Source: an uncultured Oscillospiraceae bacterium (GTDB taxonomy: Bacteria; Bacillota; Clostridia; Oscillospirales; Acutalibacteraceae). From it: a stretch of DNA of 64,000 bases. Of the stretch, positions 1-9,527 are shown piece after piece. The DNA lies in the NCBI GenBank assembly GCA_949289045.1, contig CASEMN010000001.1, forward strand, positions 248,001 to 312,000, in the 5' to 3' direction. The position numbers and the translations under genes are program-made. The first letter of the stretch is position 1. The number at the start of each line of letters is the position of its first letter. Below the pieces are notes generated by a model that was not told the DNA's origin, searched no databases, and was given only the letters and a program-made list of their open reading frames with translations.

Positions 1-2
1 TT

Positions 3-686
3 ATATTTGCCGATGAACTGGAAAATTTTCTTCCAACTGACAGATTTACTAATATGATAAGGGCTTCATGGGAAAACGGAACCGGAGTTAACACTAAATT
101 TGCTGAGGCAATTGTTAAGTGTGAAAACAGATTTTCAGATTTTACGTTGCCTGTAATAGAGTTTGATTCATCAAAGCATATTGTTACAAAATCTGCTGCG
201 GTTTTCAGAAACGATGTGCTTACTTCGATAATAGATGAGGATGTAATAAAAGGACTTCTATTTTTAAGTGACAATATTAAAGGTGGATATTTGTCTGTTG
301 AGGATACAGGCGGAGAGGAGGCTTCTCTTAAAATAATTAAATCTTCGTCGATAATACAGACTGATATGGATAACGGAAAGATTGTGCTTAACATTAAAAT
401 TTCAACGCAGCTAAGTGTAACAGAATTCAGAAATGGAAAATTTTCAGATGAGACTGTTGATAAACTTAACAAAGATTTGAGCAAAAAAATAAAATCACTT
501 GCTGAGAATTCATACAATAAAGTGATTAAAGAAAATACAAGTGATCCCATTAATATAGGAAGAAGGCTTTATATTGACCGTAAAATTTCTTCATCGGTTA
601 CAGATGAAAATTTCAGGAAAATGCTTTCTCAATCTCAGGTTAACATTGAGGTGAATGCAAAAATCTCACGGTCAGGTCTTTTTTGA
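3..686 (+). CDS. Ger(x)C-type spore germination protein, C-terminal part
   Basis: The reading frame is open from the window edge, so the gene begins upstream; about 227 residues are visible of a family usually near 370-400. The visible part matches the C-terminal half of Ger(x)C (GerAC-type) lipoproteins. It has an internal segment with an AAVFRNDVL motif followed by a short beta-rich stretch, then a long helix (KLNKDLSKKIKSLAE), then a segment with DPINIGRRL, and it ends in a KISRSGLF tail like the family's usual R-x-G ending. These proteins are the C subunits of nutrient germinant receptors in the spore inner membrane, normally encoded beside the A and B subunits. The lipobox and signal peptide lie outside the window. 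The assignment is by motif pattern only. Confidence 0.75.
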   Translation: MFADELENFLPTDRFTNMIRASWENGTGVNTKFAEAIVKCENRFSDFTLPVIEFDSSKHIVTKSAAVFRNDVLTSIIDEDVIKGLLFLSDNIKGGYLSVEDTGGEEASLKIIKSSSIIQTDMDNGKIVLNIKISTQLSVTEFRNGKFSDETVDKLNKDLSKKIKSLAENSYNKVIKENTSDPINIGRRLYIDRKISSSVTDENFRKMLSQSQVNIEVNAKISRSGLF

Positions 687-689
687 AAA

Positions 690-730
690 AGCAACTCCGA
701 CATACAGCGTTTCTGTTTGTCGGAGTTGCT
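690..730. terminator. Bidirectional terminator between convergent genes
   Basis: A perfect 13-bp inverted repeat (arms 690-702 and 718-730, AGCAACTCCGACA) sits between the stop of the germination gene and the stop of rnhA. On the reverse strand the stem is followed by a run of T, so it is a good rnhA terminator. On the forward strand the T content after the stem is lower but still AT-rich. Confidence 0.8.
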
Positions 731-739
731 AATTTGTAA

Positions 740-1189
740 TTATAAGTATTTTTGTGATTGCTTAACCGCCAAAGCATCACATCTCTCGTTTTCCGGATGC
801 CCGGCGTGACCTTTTATCCATTTAAATTCATATTCATGGCGTTCAAGCTGGTTTAAAAGTTCTTCCCAAAGCTCTTTATTTTGAGCCGGCTTCTTGTCGC
901 TTTTTATCCAGTTATTGCTGCGCCATTTTTCAGCCCATCCTTTTGTGATACCGTTTACAACATATTGTGAATCAGTGGTAATTTTTACTTTACAAGGTCT
1001 GTTAAGTGCTTTTAAACCTTCTATTACTGCGGTTAGCTCCATACGGTTATTAGTCGTTTCTTTTTCTCCTCCTGAAAGCTCTTTTTCATGCTTTCCGCAT
1101 CTGAGAATTGTACCCCAGCCTCCTGGACCCGGATTTCCTGAGCAGGCACCGTCTGTATAAATTTCTACATACGTAAGAGATTTTTTCAT
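740..1189 (-). CDS. rnhA: Ribonuclease HI
   Basis: A 149-residue protein of typical RNase HI length. It degrades the RNA strand of RNA:DNA hybrids in the cytoplasm (R-loops, primer removal). The carboxylate set is visible: D13 in [15 protein letters not shown]51 in NNRMEL, D73 in TTDSQYV and D138 in ENERCDALA, plus the flexible-loop histidine H128 in GHAGH. The basic-protrusion tryptophans (W85, W89, W94) are present, as in the E. coli-like subclass. An ATG start is preceded by GGAG at good spacing. It is transcribed alone, convergent with the germination gene and divergent from the nucleotidyltransferase gene. Confidence 0.96.
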   Translation of the reverse strand: MKKSLTYVEIYTDGACSGNPGPGGWGTILRCGKHEKELSGGEKETTNNRMELTAVIEGLKALNRPCKVKITTDSQYVVNGITKGWAEKWRSNNWIKSDKKPAQNKELWEELLNQLERHEYEFKWIKGHAGHPENERCDALAVKQSQKYL

Positions 1190-1221
1190 AAATAATTTGC
1201 TCCGTTTCTATTATTAAACAC

Positions 1222-1250
1222 ATTTTACCATTATTTTAGTATTGTAACAA
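1222..1250 (-). promoter_or_regulatory. Candidate sigma-A promoter of rnhA
   Basis: Read on the reverse strand, TTGTTA and TAAAAT are separated by 17 bp, about 35 bp upstream of the rnhA start. A second TATAAT (1253-1258, forward strand) lies beside it and may serve the divergent gene, but no convincing -35 goes with that box. Confidence 0.5.
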
Positions 1251-1330
1251 CATATAATTTGTCAAAACAGGTTTAAACCCTTTTCTAATGTCAATAATAC
1301 TTCTAAAAGTTATTATTGGAGGAAAAGAAT

Positions 1331-3652
1331 ATGAAAGCGGTAATTATGGCAGGCGGTGAGGGCTCAAGACTAAGACCACTTACCTGTGATATTCCAAAGC
1401 CATTAGCAGAGGTTTGCGGCAAACCTGTTATTAAACATATAACGGAGCTTTTGGAAAGCTGTGGAGTTGATGAAGCGAGCGTAACTCTGCATTATTTGCC
1501 GAATATGGTAAAAGAGTATTTCGAAGATGTAAAAATTAGAATGAAGCTAAACTTTGTTTTAGAAGATAAACCTCTTGGAACTGCCGGAAGTGTAAAAAAC
1601 GCGGCAAAAGATTTTGGTGAGCCTTTTATAGTAATAAGCGGCGACGCAATGTGCAGTTTTAGGTTAGATAAAATCATGGAGTACCACATTTCTCAAAAAG
1701 CTGCTGTAACAATTGCTGTAAGCAATGTTAGCGACCCCAGAGAATATGGTCTCGTCAGATATGACGAAAAAGGATTTGTTACCGGATTTTCGGAAAAACC
1801 GGGATGGGAACAGGCGGTATGCAGTACGGCTAATACAGGTATATACATTGTAAATCCCGAAGTGCTTGAACTGATACCGGATGATGAAAAATATGATTTT
1901 GCAGCGGAGCTTTTTCCAAAAATGCTTAATCTTTCCCTTCCTATTGCAGCCTATAGAGCCGATGGATATTGGTGTGATATTGGAGATATCGGAGAATATC
2001 TGCGATGCCAGAGAGATGTTTTAGAGCAGCGAGCAGGAAATTTGTCAGAGTTAAAGCTCGCTCAGGGAATTTATTCAAAGGGAGTTTTATCACAAACCGA
2101 TTATCATATTATTCCACCTGTATATATAGGTGAAAAAGTTGAAATCGGTTCGGGAGCGGTAATCGGTCCTCACAGTGTTATAGGTGATGGATGTTGTATA
2201 GGCGAAAATGCTAAAATCCGAGGAAGTGTCCTTTTAGATAACTCATATGTAGGAAAAAATTGTGCTGTTAACTCAGCGCTGATTTGCAGAAATGCTTCGG
2301 TCAGAGAAGAAGCGCAAATGTACGAAGGCAGTGTGTTGGGATTCGGTTCAGTGCTCGGCAGAGGTGCTATTATAGATAAAAATGTACTTGTCTGGCCTGA
2401 GAAAACGATCGGTGAATATGCCTGTGTCAGAGAAAACGTAAAGGAAAAAAATGTACGAAGAGAGCTGTTTGATGACAACGGAATATACGGCGTTTCTGGG
2501 GTTGAGCTTACAGCGGAAAGCTGTGCCAGACTGGGAAGTGCAATAGGCAGCGTTTCATCTGGCGAAAGAGTTGGTATAGCCTGTGATGACAGTCAGCTTG
2601 CCAAAAGTATTAAAACAGCTGTATCGTCAGGTCTTATGTTCTGCGAAAGTCATATTTGGTCCTTTGAAGGCGCTTTTGAAGCACAGCTTGATTTTTTCAC
2701 TTCCTTTTGCGGTTTGGAAATGGGTATTTATGTATCAGACAGCGGAATAAAAATAAAGGGAAAAGGTGGATTGCCGGTAAAAAGAGGAGTACAAAGAGAA
2801 ATAGAAAAGCGTTATTCTAAGGGGGATTTTATTCGCTGTACAGGTATAAAGAGTCGAGGAGCTGCCGATATGAGCAGTATTCAAATGATATATCATCGAG
2901 AGTTATGTAAACAGGCTGTCGAGGGTCTTGAAGGAATAGTAGTTACGGTTAAAAGTGAAACGGAAACCATTGAGAGAACAATGGAGGAATGTCTGGAAAA
3001 GCTCGGAGCTGAATCTGGTGAAAATATGGTTTTTGAAATTGAAAAAAGCGGACGCAGCGTTACTCTTTTTGATAAAAACGTCGGTAAGGTTTCTTATGAA
3101 AATCTTTTGGCTATCTGCTGCGCTGGAGAGGCTGAAAAAGGTCACGACATTTCTCTTCCCTTTGATGCTCCGGAATTTCTTGACGAAATTGCTGCTGCAT
3201 ACGGTGTAAAAGTATACAGATATTTAGATTGCAGCGGAAATGACAACGATGACGATGCGCATAGAATTACGCTTAAACAAATATGGGTAAGAGATGCGTT
3301 ATTCCTTGTTGTAAAAATTTTAAATCAGATGAAAGAAAAAGAATGTGGTATAGCAGAATTATTGAATTTATTTCCTGATGTATATGTTGAAAAAAGAACT
3401 GTCAAAATTCAAATTAAACCGTCGGAATTGGCTAAAGCTTTTTCTAATGAGAACAGTTCTTTCAGTTACGAAAGGGAGGGGTTCTCTTTGAGGAAAAACG
3501 ACGGAGTTGCAAGGGTCATTCCGTCGAGAATGGGAGACAGTATACGGATAATTTCTGAATCAAACCGAGAAGAAACGGCAAGAGAATTTTGCGATTCAAT
3601 AGAAAATGTGCTGAAAGGCGTTTCCCTTGACAACGGTTATTATACAGAGTAA
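1331..3652 (+). CDS. NDP-sugar nucleotidyltransferase fused to a degenerate phosphohexomutase domain
   Basis: A 773-residue, three-part protein. Residues 1-235 are a sugar-phosphate nucleotidyltransferase (GGEGSRLRPLT near residue 8, then DIPKPL, a GDA metal motif near 105 and an EKP segment). Residues about 245-365 show hexapeptide repeats of a left-handed beta-helix (IGSGAVIGPHSVIGDG, VLGRGAIIDKNV). The rest looks like a phosphomannomutase/phosphoglucosamine mutase fold. Such fusions are usually annotated as mannose-1-phosphate guanylyltransferase, and an activated sugar for envelope or capsule is the likely product; the substrate is inferred. The mutase part lacks both a TASHNP-like serine loop and a DGDADR metal loop, so it is probably inactive. 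ATG 1331 was chosen because GGAGG at 1318-1322 is correctly spaced; an upstream TTG would swallow that site. Confidence 0.82.
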   Translation: MKAVIMAGGEGSRLRPLTCDIPKPLAEVCGKPVIKHITELLESCGVDEASVTLHYLPNMVKEYFEDVKIRMKLNFVLEDKPLGTAGSVKNAAKDFGEPFIVISGDAMCSFRLDKIMEYHISQKAAVTIAVSNVSDPREYGLVRYDEKGFVTGFSEKPGWEQAVCSTANTGIYIVNPEVLELIPDDEKYDFAAELFPKMLNLSLPIAAYRADGYWCDIGDIGEYLRCQRDVLEQRAGNLSELKLAQGIYSKGVLSQTDYHIIPPVYIGEKVEIGSGAVIGPHSVIGDGCCIGENAKIRGSVLLDNSYVGKNCAVNSALICRNASVREEAQMYEGSVLGFGSVLGRGAIIDKNVLVWPEKTIGEYACVRENVKEKNVRRELFDDNGIYGVSGVELTAESCARLGSAIGSVSSGERVGIACDDSQLAKSIKTAVSSGLMFCESHIWSFEGAFEAQLDFFTSFCGLEMGIYVSDSGIKIKGKGGLPVKRGVQREIEKRYSKGDFIRCTGIKSRGAADMSSIQMIYHRELCKQAVEGLEGIVVTVKSETETIERTMEECLEKLGAESGENMVFEIEKSGRSVTLFDKNVGKVSYENLLAICCAGEAEKGHDISLPFDAPEFLDEIAAAYGVKVYRYLDCSGNDNDDDAHRITLKQIWVRDALFLVVKILNQMKEKECGIAELLNLFPDVYVEKRTVKIQIKPSELAKAFSNENSSFSYEREGFSLRKNDGVARVIPSRMGDSIRIISESNREETAREFCDSIENVLKGVSLDNGYYTE

Positions 3653-3673
3653 AATATAACCACAGTAAGCAAG

Positions 3674-3711
3674 ATGTCCGTCTCAGAACTTAGCTTTGCT
3701 GGGACGGGCAT
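3674..3711 (+). terminator. Hairpin downstream of the nucleotidyltransferase gene
   Basis: Arms 3674-3685 and 3700-3711 pair with two G-U wobbles (ATGTCCGTCTCA with TGGGACGGGCAT). The sequence after it is only moderately T-rich, so it may be a weak terminator or an mRNA 3' stabilising hairpin ahead of the next one. Confidence 0.5.
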
Positions 3712-3758
3712 ATCGGTTTTAGAGTATTCCTTTTATGTGTCCGGGTTTAATACTTACT

Positions 3759-3786
3759 AAAGCAGATTGAAACATCTGCTTTTAAT
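3759..3786 (+). terminator. Rho-independent terminator upstream of rnj
   Basis: A perfect 9-bp stem (AAAGCAGAT / ATCTGCTTT, arms 3759-3767 and 3774-3782) with a 6-nt loop and a T-rich tail. It isolates the RNase J transcript from the gene before it. The remaining stretch to 3875 holds no gene, and no convincing promoter was found. Confidence 0.72.
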
Positions 3787-3875
3787 TGTTGTTTATTGTT
3801 CCCGCCTGCGGTTTGAGCATGACGGGTTTTCGTGTTGTACATTTAAAATTGAATTTTTATAAAGGAGTGGATTTA

Positions 3876-5660
3876 ATGGCGAATAAGAAAACGGAAATTA
3901 TTGACGCCTCTGTACGAGGCAAAAAGCCAGCATATCGAGAGAAAAAATATTTTTCTGCATCCAAAAGCAGAAAAGTTTCAAAACCTGAAAAAGCAAAATT
4001 TCCTGTGAGTATATCTTTTCTCGGCGGACTCAACGAAGTCGGAAAGAATATGACTCTTTATGAATATAAGAACGATATGTTCCTTGTTGACTGCGGCCTT
4101 TCTTTTCCCGATCAGGATATGCCCGGAGTTGATTTGGTAATACCTGATTTTACCTATGTGGAACGCAATGCCGATAAAATAAAGGGCGTAGTAATAACTC
4201 ACGGACATGAAGATCATATAGGAGCGCTTGCTTATCTTTTAAAGATTGTAAATATTCCAGTCTATGCTACGAGACTTACAATCGGACTTATTCAGGGTAA
4301 ACTTAAAGAGCACGGAATTTTAAATAAGGCAAATTTAAATATAGTAAAGCCGGGCGACAGAATTCCCATGGGTGAGTTTGAAGTTGAGCTTATTCATGTT
4401 AATCATTCTATTCCCGATGCGGTAGCTTTGGCAATCAGATGTGAAGCCGGAACTATTGTCCATACTGGAGACTTTAAAATTGATACTAACCCCATTGACG
4501 GTGATATGATTGACATTGCGCGTTTTGCTGAAATAGGAAAAGAAGGCGTGCTGTGTATGCTTTCTGACTCAACAAATGCAGAGCGTCCGGGATACACTGA
4601 AAGCGAAAGCAAGGTTGGAGAATCTTTTGAAATGCTATTCAGGAGAGCCGGTAACAGAAGGTTAATTGTTGCAACTTTTGCGTCAAATATTCATAGAGTA
4701 CAGCAGATTATTGATGTTGCTCAAAGCCTTGGAAGAAAAGTAGCTCTTTCCGGAAGAAGCCTTGAAAATGTTGTAGCCATAGGTGCAGAGCTTGGCTATT
4801 TAAAAGTACCGGACGGTTTGCTTGTTAACATTGATATGATAAACCGCTATCCTGCAGATAAGATGGTTATTATAACTACCGGAAGCCAGGGCGAACCTAT
4901 GTCTGCTCTGGCAAGAATGGCATTTTCAGATCACCGTAAAGTAGCTGTAGGCCCTAACGATTATGTTATTATTTCTGCTACACCTATACCCGGAAACGAA
5001 AAAACCGTAAGTAAAGTTGTGAATGAGCTTTTAAAGCTTGGGGCAGAAGTAGTATACGAAAAAATGTATGATGTGCATGTTTCAGGACACGCATGCCGTG
5101 AAGAACTGAAACTAATGATCAGTATAGTTAAACCAAAATATTTCATACCGGTTCACGGTGAGCAGAAGCATATCATGAAGCATGCCCAGCTTGCAGAAAG
5201 TGTTGGTATAAGCAGTAAAAATATTGTTATTGCTGACAACGGCCGAGTAGTTGAAATGACTGATAAAGATATAAAAATTACCGGAACTGTACCAGCAGGA
5301 AGAGTATTTGTTGACGGATATGGTGTTGGCGATGTCGGTAGCGTTGTTCTTCGCGACAGAAAGCATCTTGCTCAGGATGGGCTCATTGTTGTAGTCGCTA
5401 CAATTGACGGATATAATGGAGAAATTCTATCCGGTCCCGATGTTGTTTCAAGAGGCTTTGTATATGTTCGTGAATCCGAAGAGCTTATTGACGACGCAAA
5501 GCATTTAGCACAAACCATTCTTGAAGACTGTGCTTATAATAACGTAAGAGAGTGGAGCGTCATTAAAACCAAAATACGTGATGAAGTTTCACATCTTATG
5601 TATGAGAGAACAAAACGCAGTCCTATGATACTTCCAGTTATAATGGAGCTTCATGAATAA
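3876..5660 (+). CDS. rnjA: Ribonuclease J
   Basis: A 594-residue metallo-beta-lactamase/beta-CASP ribonuclease with 5' exonuclease and endonuclease activity in mRNA decay and rRNA maturation. Visible motifs are HGHEDHIGAL (zinc site), HTGDFKID, SDSTNA, the beta-CASP segment with ATFASNIHRVQQ, and IPVHGEQKHI near the C-terminal core. The length fits the RNase J family (about 555-600). ATG 3876 was chosen: AAAGGAG at 3861-3867 is correctly spaced, the protein then begins with a basic, low-complexity leader, and the longer frame would add 30 residues across a leader with no second ribosome site. gdpP starts 16 nt downstream, so the two are probably co-transcribed. Confidence 0.94.
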   Translation: MANKKTEIIDASVRGKKPAYREKKYFSASKSRKVSKPEKAKFPVSISFLGGLNEVGKNMTLYEYKNDMFLVDCGLSFPDQDMPGVDLVIPDFTYVERNADKIKGVVITHGHEDHIGALAYLLKIVNIPVYATRLTIGLIQGKLKEHGILNKANLNIVKPGDRIPMGEFEVELIHVNHSIPDAVALAIRCEAGTIVHTGDFKIDTNPIDGDMIDIARFAEIGKEGVLCMLSDSTNAERPGYTESESKVGESFEMLFRRAGNRRLIVATFASNIHRVQQIIDVAQSLGRKVALSGRSLENVVAIGAELGYLKVPDGLLVNIDMINRYPADKMVIITTGSQGEPMSALARMAFSDHRKVAVGPNDYVIISATPIPGNEKTVSKVVNELLKLGAEVVYEKMYDVHVSGHACREELKLMISIVKPKYFIPVHGEQKHIMKHAQLAESVGISSKNIVIADNGRVVEMTDKDIKITGTVPAGRVFVDGYGVGDVGSVVLRDRKHLAQDGLIVVVATIDGYNGEILSGPDVVSRGFVYVRESEELIDDAKHLAQTILEDCAYNNVREWSVIKTKIRDEVSHLMYERTKRSPMILPVIMELHE

Positions 5661-5675
5661 ATACAGGAGGATATC

Positions 5676-7637
5676 ATGAGAAGACTTCCAGCGGATTTTC
5701 CGTATTTTGCAATGGTGGCATCAGCCGCAACGCTTTTTGCAGTGTTTACCGCTTTTCTCAATTGGCAGCTTGCTGTTATTGAATTAGTTGTAATTTTGCT
5801 GTTTGTTGTTGTTGCAGTAATAAGATTTAAAAATAACGTTGCTCTGCGTAACCGTACTTTGAATACTGTTGCTGAATATTTACAGCCAGGAGAAAAAGAT
5901 TCACTTCACGTTTTTCCCATACCTGTGTTAGTGTGTGATGAGTCTGGCAAAATAACCTGGTTTAACGATTTGTTTAAAGTACGTGTTTTAGGCGATGAAG
6001 AGCTTGTAGACGATAGGATAGAACAGTTTACTTCAGGAATGAAGATTGACGAAATTAGAGGAATGGATAGTGTGCCCGTTGAATATGGGGAAAGTAGCTA
6101 TACAATTTTTTCCAGCCGTATTCAATCAGGTAAAACAATTTCTTTTGCTCTTTATTTTGTCGATGATACAAATCTTAAAAAGCTTGCCGCTGACTACAGA
6201 TATTCAAAACCTGTTGTTGTAAGAATTAATGTAGATAATGTTGACGAAGTTTTCAGAAATTTTAAAGAGAGCGATAAAGCCGCAATTTCCGGCGGAGTAG
6301 AAAAGCTAATTGAAAATTGGGCTTCAAAATTTGAAACGGTTATGAGCAAAACCGAAAGCAGCAAGTTTTTAATCATTACTCAGGAAAAAGATCTTGCCAA
6401 TATGATACAGGAAAGGTTTTCTGTGTTAAAGGATGTCAGAGAGTTCTCTTATGAAGGAAGAACTGGCATAAGCCTTTCGATAGGCGTAGGAAGAGGTGAA
6501 GGACTTGCGGAGTGCGATAAGTTTTCAAATCTTGCTCTCGATATGGCTCTCGGACGAGGCGGAGATCAGGCCGCTGTTAATACAAACGGAAAATATGAGT
6601 TTTACGGCGGAGTATCAGGTGGAACAGAGAGACGTTCACGTACAAAGAATCGTATTGTTGCTACTGCGGTTGGCGAGCTTCTTGAAGGCAGTGATAACAT
6701 AATAGTAATGGGCCATCGCTTTGCGGATCTTGATGCTTTGGGAGCTGCAATAGGCTTAAGAAAAGCGGCAGAAGTTTTAGGAAAACCGGCATATATTGCG
6801 ATGTCGAGAACTAAAACTCTTGCCAAACCGCTTCTTGAAAGACTTGATTCTTTGGGTAAGGATGTTGTTATTTCCGAAGAGCAGGCATTTGAACTGCTTA
6901 CCAAAAAGTCGCTTTTAATAATAGTCGATACCCACAGAGCGGATTTTGTCGAATATCCCGAACTTTATCATAGAGCGAGTACGGTAGTCGTAATTGACCA
7001 CCATAGAAAGAATGTGGATTTTATATCTGATGCAGTTATATTTTTCCATAATCCGAACGCTTCATCTGCATCGGAAATGGTAACCGAAATGCTTGCCTAT
7101 CTCACTTCCGACGGAACTCGTCTTATTGATAAGTTTGAAGCCGAAGCGCTTCTTTCGGGAATTATGCTTGATACAAGGAACTTTATTCTCAGAACAGGTG
7201 TTCAAACCTTTGAAGCAGCGGCATATCTTCGTGACCTTGGTGCTGATACTGTTTCTGTAAAACAGCTTTTTGCAAATACTCTTGATGCTTACCGTCAGAA
7301 AAATACCGTTGTAGCTTCTGCTGATATATACAGAGAATGTGCAATTGCTGTTTCCGACGCTAAAAATGATGATGTAAGAATTGTTTCATCCCAGGCGGCA
7401 GATGAGCTGCTGAATATTGCAGGAGTAAAGGCTTCTTTTGTGCTTTTCAGCGCAGATTCAGTGGTAAATATATCAGCACGATCTTTGGGCGATATTAACG
7501 TACAAATAATTATGGAAGCTTTAGGTGGAGGCGGTCATCAGACTATGGCTGCCGCTCAGCTTAAAGAAAAAACAATTGACGATGCAAAGGTAAGGCTTTT
7601 GCAGGCGATTGATAAATTTTATCTTGAAAATAAATAA
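5676..7637 (+). CDS. gdpP: Cyclic-di-AMP phosphodiesterase GdpP
   Basis: A 653-residue membrane protein of the GdpP/YybT family that hydrolyses c-di-AMP to pApA. Domain order is two N-terminal TM helices (about residues 10-28 and 32-49), a PAS-like segment (about 85-150), a degenerate GGDEF domain (about 175-300), then DHH-DHHA1. The catalytic motifs are intact: GHRFADLDALGA, DTHRADF, the DHH triad in VVVIDHHRKN, SGIMLDTRNF and LGGGGHQTMAAA. It precedes rplI and dnaB in the same order as yybT-rplI-dnaC of Bacillus. The SD AGGAGG sits just upstream of ATG. It likely lowers c-di-AMP and so affects potassium and osmolyte transport and wall stress. Confidence 0.95.
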   Translation: MRRLPADFPYFAMVASAATLFAVFTAFLNWQLAVIELVVILLFVVVAVIRFKNNVALRNRTLNTVAEYLQPGEKDSLHVFPIPVLVCDESGKITWFNDLFKVRVLGDEELVDDRIEQFTSGMKIDEIRGMDSVPVEYGESSYTIFSSRIQSGKTISFALYFVDDTNLKKLAADYRYSKPVVVRINVDNVDEVFRNFKESDKAAISGGVEKLIENWASKFETVMSKTESSKFLIITQEKDLANMIQERFSVLKDVREFSYEGRTGISLSIGVGRGEGLAECDKFSNLALDMALGRGGDQAAVNTNGKYEFYGGVSGGTERRSRTKNRIVATAVGELLEGSDNIIVMGHRFADLDALGAAIGLRKAAEVLGKPAYIAMSRTKTLAKPLLERLDSLGKDVVISEEQAFELLTKKSLLIIVDTHRADFVEYPELYHRASTVVVIDHHRKNVDFISDAVIFFHNPNASSASEMVTEMLAYLTSDGTRLIDKFEAEALLSGIMLDTRNFILRTGVQTFEAAAYLRDLGADTVSVKQLFANTLDAYRQKNTVVASADIYRECAIAVSDAKNDDVRIVSSQAADELLNIAGVKASFVLFSADSVVNISARSLGDINVQIIMEALGGGGHQTMAAAQLKEKTIDDAKVRLLQAIDKFYLENK

Positions 7638-7670
7638 TCAGAACGGCTTTGACCGCAGGAGGTAAACCTA

Positions 7671-8117
7671 ATGGATGTAATTTTAAATGCAGATGTAAAA
7701 GGCCTTGGAAAAAAAGGTGAACTTGTTAAAACTTCAGACGGATATGCGAGGAATTTTCTTTTTCCCAGAAATCTTGCCGTTGAAGCTAACGCTCAGACTA
7801 TGACTGAACTTAAAAACAGAGAACAGTCTAAGCAGCATAAAATTGATGTAGCTACTCAGCAGGCCAAGGAAGCTGCCGAGAAGCTTGAAGGAAAAACAAT
7901 TAAGCTTACAGCTAAAGCCGGTAAAAATGGTAAGCTGTTTGGTTCTGTTACATCAAAAGAAATCGCAGAAAAAATCAAGTCACAGTTTGCAATTGATATT
8001 GATAAGAGAAAGGTATCAGTTGAGGATATTAAAAATTTCGGAACATATACAGCTGAGGTAAAATTGTATACCGGAATTTCTGCCAAAGTATTTGTGCAGG
8101 TAGGAGAGCAGCAATAA
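7671..8117 (+). CDS. rplI: 50S ribosomal protein L9
   Basis: A 148-residue protein, the full length for bL9. The N-terminal rRNA-binding domain is recognisable ([30 protein letters not shown]), then a long connecting helix (residues about 42-75), then a C-terminal globular domain with [14 protein letters not shown]. An SD GGAGG lies just upstream. It sits between gdpP and dnaB as in many Firmicutes. Confidence 0.97.
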   Translation: MDVILNADVKGLGKKGELVKTSDGYARNFLFPRNLAVEANAQTMTELKNREQSKQHKIDVATQQAKEAAEKLEGKTIKLTAKAGKNGKLFGSVTSKEIAEKIKSQFAIDIDKRKVSVEDIKNFGTYTAEVKLYTGISAKVFVQVGEQQ

Positions 8118-8138
8118 TTTTCCGGGAGGAACTCTATT

Positions 8139-9527
8139 TTGGACAGCAATACAGGAATTACAGAGTTTGACAGTCTGAGTATGCCCTTCAGTCTCGAGGC
8201 TGAACAAGCGGTGCTTGGTTCTATTCTTATTGACCCACCTTGTCTTACGGCAGTTATGGACTGTATAAAGGCGGAGCATTTTTATCTACCGCAGCACAAA
8301 GCAATTTTTTCTATATTAGTGAATATTGACGCTGTAGGAGGAAAGATAGATCCCCTTATTGTTCTTGAAGCTCTGAAAAAAGAAAACATATATGATGAGG
8401 CTGGCGGAAAAACATATCTCTTTCAGCTTTCGCAAAGCGTACCTTCAACTGCAAATGTCGAGACATACGCGAAAATTATAAGAGAAAAGTTTTATATACG
8501 TACGCTTATTACTGCTGCCCGTGAGATTGAAGAGTCGGCTGTCGCTCAGGAAGATACCGCCGATATGCTGCTCGATAATGCGGAGCAGAAAATATATAAT
8601 ATCAGACAAGGAAAAAGCACATCCGGACCTGCTCAAATAGGTGATATAATAGTAAACGAGGTATATGACAGGCTTCAAAAGCTTAGTTCTCCTGATCGAG
8701 AAAAATATTTGGGCTTTCCGACAGGCTTTTCTGATTTGGATAAAACCATTTCCGGTCTTAATAATTCTGACCTTATTATAATCGGAGCCCGTCCCGCAAT
8801 GGGTAAAACGAGCTTTGCACTTAATCTTGCGAGAAACGTGGCTCTCCTTGCAAAGAGAAAGGTTTTGTTTTTCTCACTTGAAATGACTAAGGCTCAGCTT
8901 GCCCAGCGTGTGCTTTCATCAGAAGCAAATGTGGATAGCATGAAAATGCGTTCAGGTGAGCTTTCCGAGGATGAATGGGTAAGAATAGGAACAGCTACAT
9001 CAGTTCTCAATGACTGCCCGCTTTATTTTGACGATACATCAAATATAACAGTTCCGGAAATGAAGGCGAGAATACGCCGCATGAAGGATGTCGAGTGTGT
9101 AATAATCGATTACCTTCAGCTTATGAAATCCGGTACAAGAATTGAAAGCCGTGTCCAGGAGGTTTCTGAAATAACCCGTGGACTTAAGCTTATGGCAAAG
9201 GATCTTAACATTCCTGTTATTACCTGTGCCCAGCTTGCCAGAGGTACCGAGGGCAGGGGAAAATCTCACCGTCCTCAGCTTGCTGACCTTCGTGAATCCG
9301 GTTCAATTGAGCAGGATGCGGATATAGTTATGATGCTGTACAGACCTGATTACTATAAAGAAGGCGATGAAACTCCGCCGGATGATGCAGATGATGAACA
9401 GATTCCGAATCTTACACAGCTTATTGTTTGCAAAAACCGTCACGGTCCAGTACACGACGTAAATCTTATCTTTAATCCTGACAATACACGTTTTACGTCT
9501 ATGGAGAAAATGCGTAATGATATGTAA
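8139..9527 (+). CDS. dnaB: Replicative DNA helicase DnaB
   Basis: A 462-residue hexameric 5'-3' helicase that unwinds DNA at the fork. The N-terminal primase-interacting domain (from PFSLEAEQAVLGSIL, residues about 15-115) is followed by a linker and a RecA-like motor domain with Walker A GARPAMGKTSFAL, Walker B VIIDYLQLM and the arginine-finger region near SHRPQLADLRESGSIEQDAD. A TTG start fits the GGGAGG 8 nt upstream. A downstream in-frame ATG at MPFSLEAE has no comparable ribosome site. The 3' end overlaps tilS by 11 nt, so translational coupling is likely. Confidence 0.96.
   Translation: MDSNTGITEFDSLSMPFSLEAEQAVLGSILIDPPCLTAVMDCIKAEHFYLPQHKAIFSILVNIDAVGGKIDPLIVLEALKKENIYDEAGGKTYLFQLSQSVPSTANVETYAKIIREKFYIRTLITAAREIEESAVAQEDTADMLLDNAEQKIYNIRQGKSTSGPAQIGDIIVNEVYDRLQKLSSPDREKYLGFPTGFSDLDKTISGLNNSDLIIIGARPAMGKTSFALNLARNVALLAKRKVLFFSLEMTKAQLAQRVLSSEANVDSMKMRSGELSEDEWVRIGTATSVLNDCPLYFDDTSNITVPEMKARIRRMKDVECVIIDYLQLMKSGTRIESRVQEVSEITRGLKLMAKDLNIPVITCAQLARGTEGRGKSHRPQLADLRESGSIEQDADIVMMLYRPDYYKEGDETPPDDADDEQIPNLTQLIVCKNRHGPVHDVNLIFNPDNTRFTSMEKMRNDM

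Noticed and set aside
894..1160. Open frame opposite rnhA
   Set aside because: Fully antisense to an RNase HI with all catalytic residues; no ribosome site or family pattern.
3835..3863. TTGTAC-17 bp-TATAAA as a promoter of the RNase J gene
   Set aside because: The transcript would begin at or after the ribosome site, so it could not drive translation from ATG 3876.
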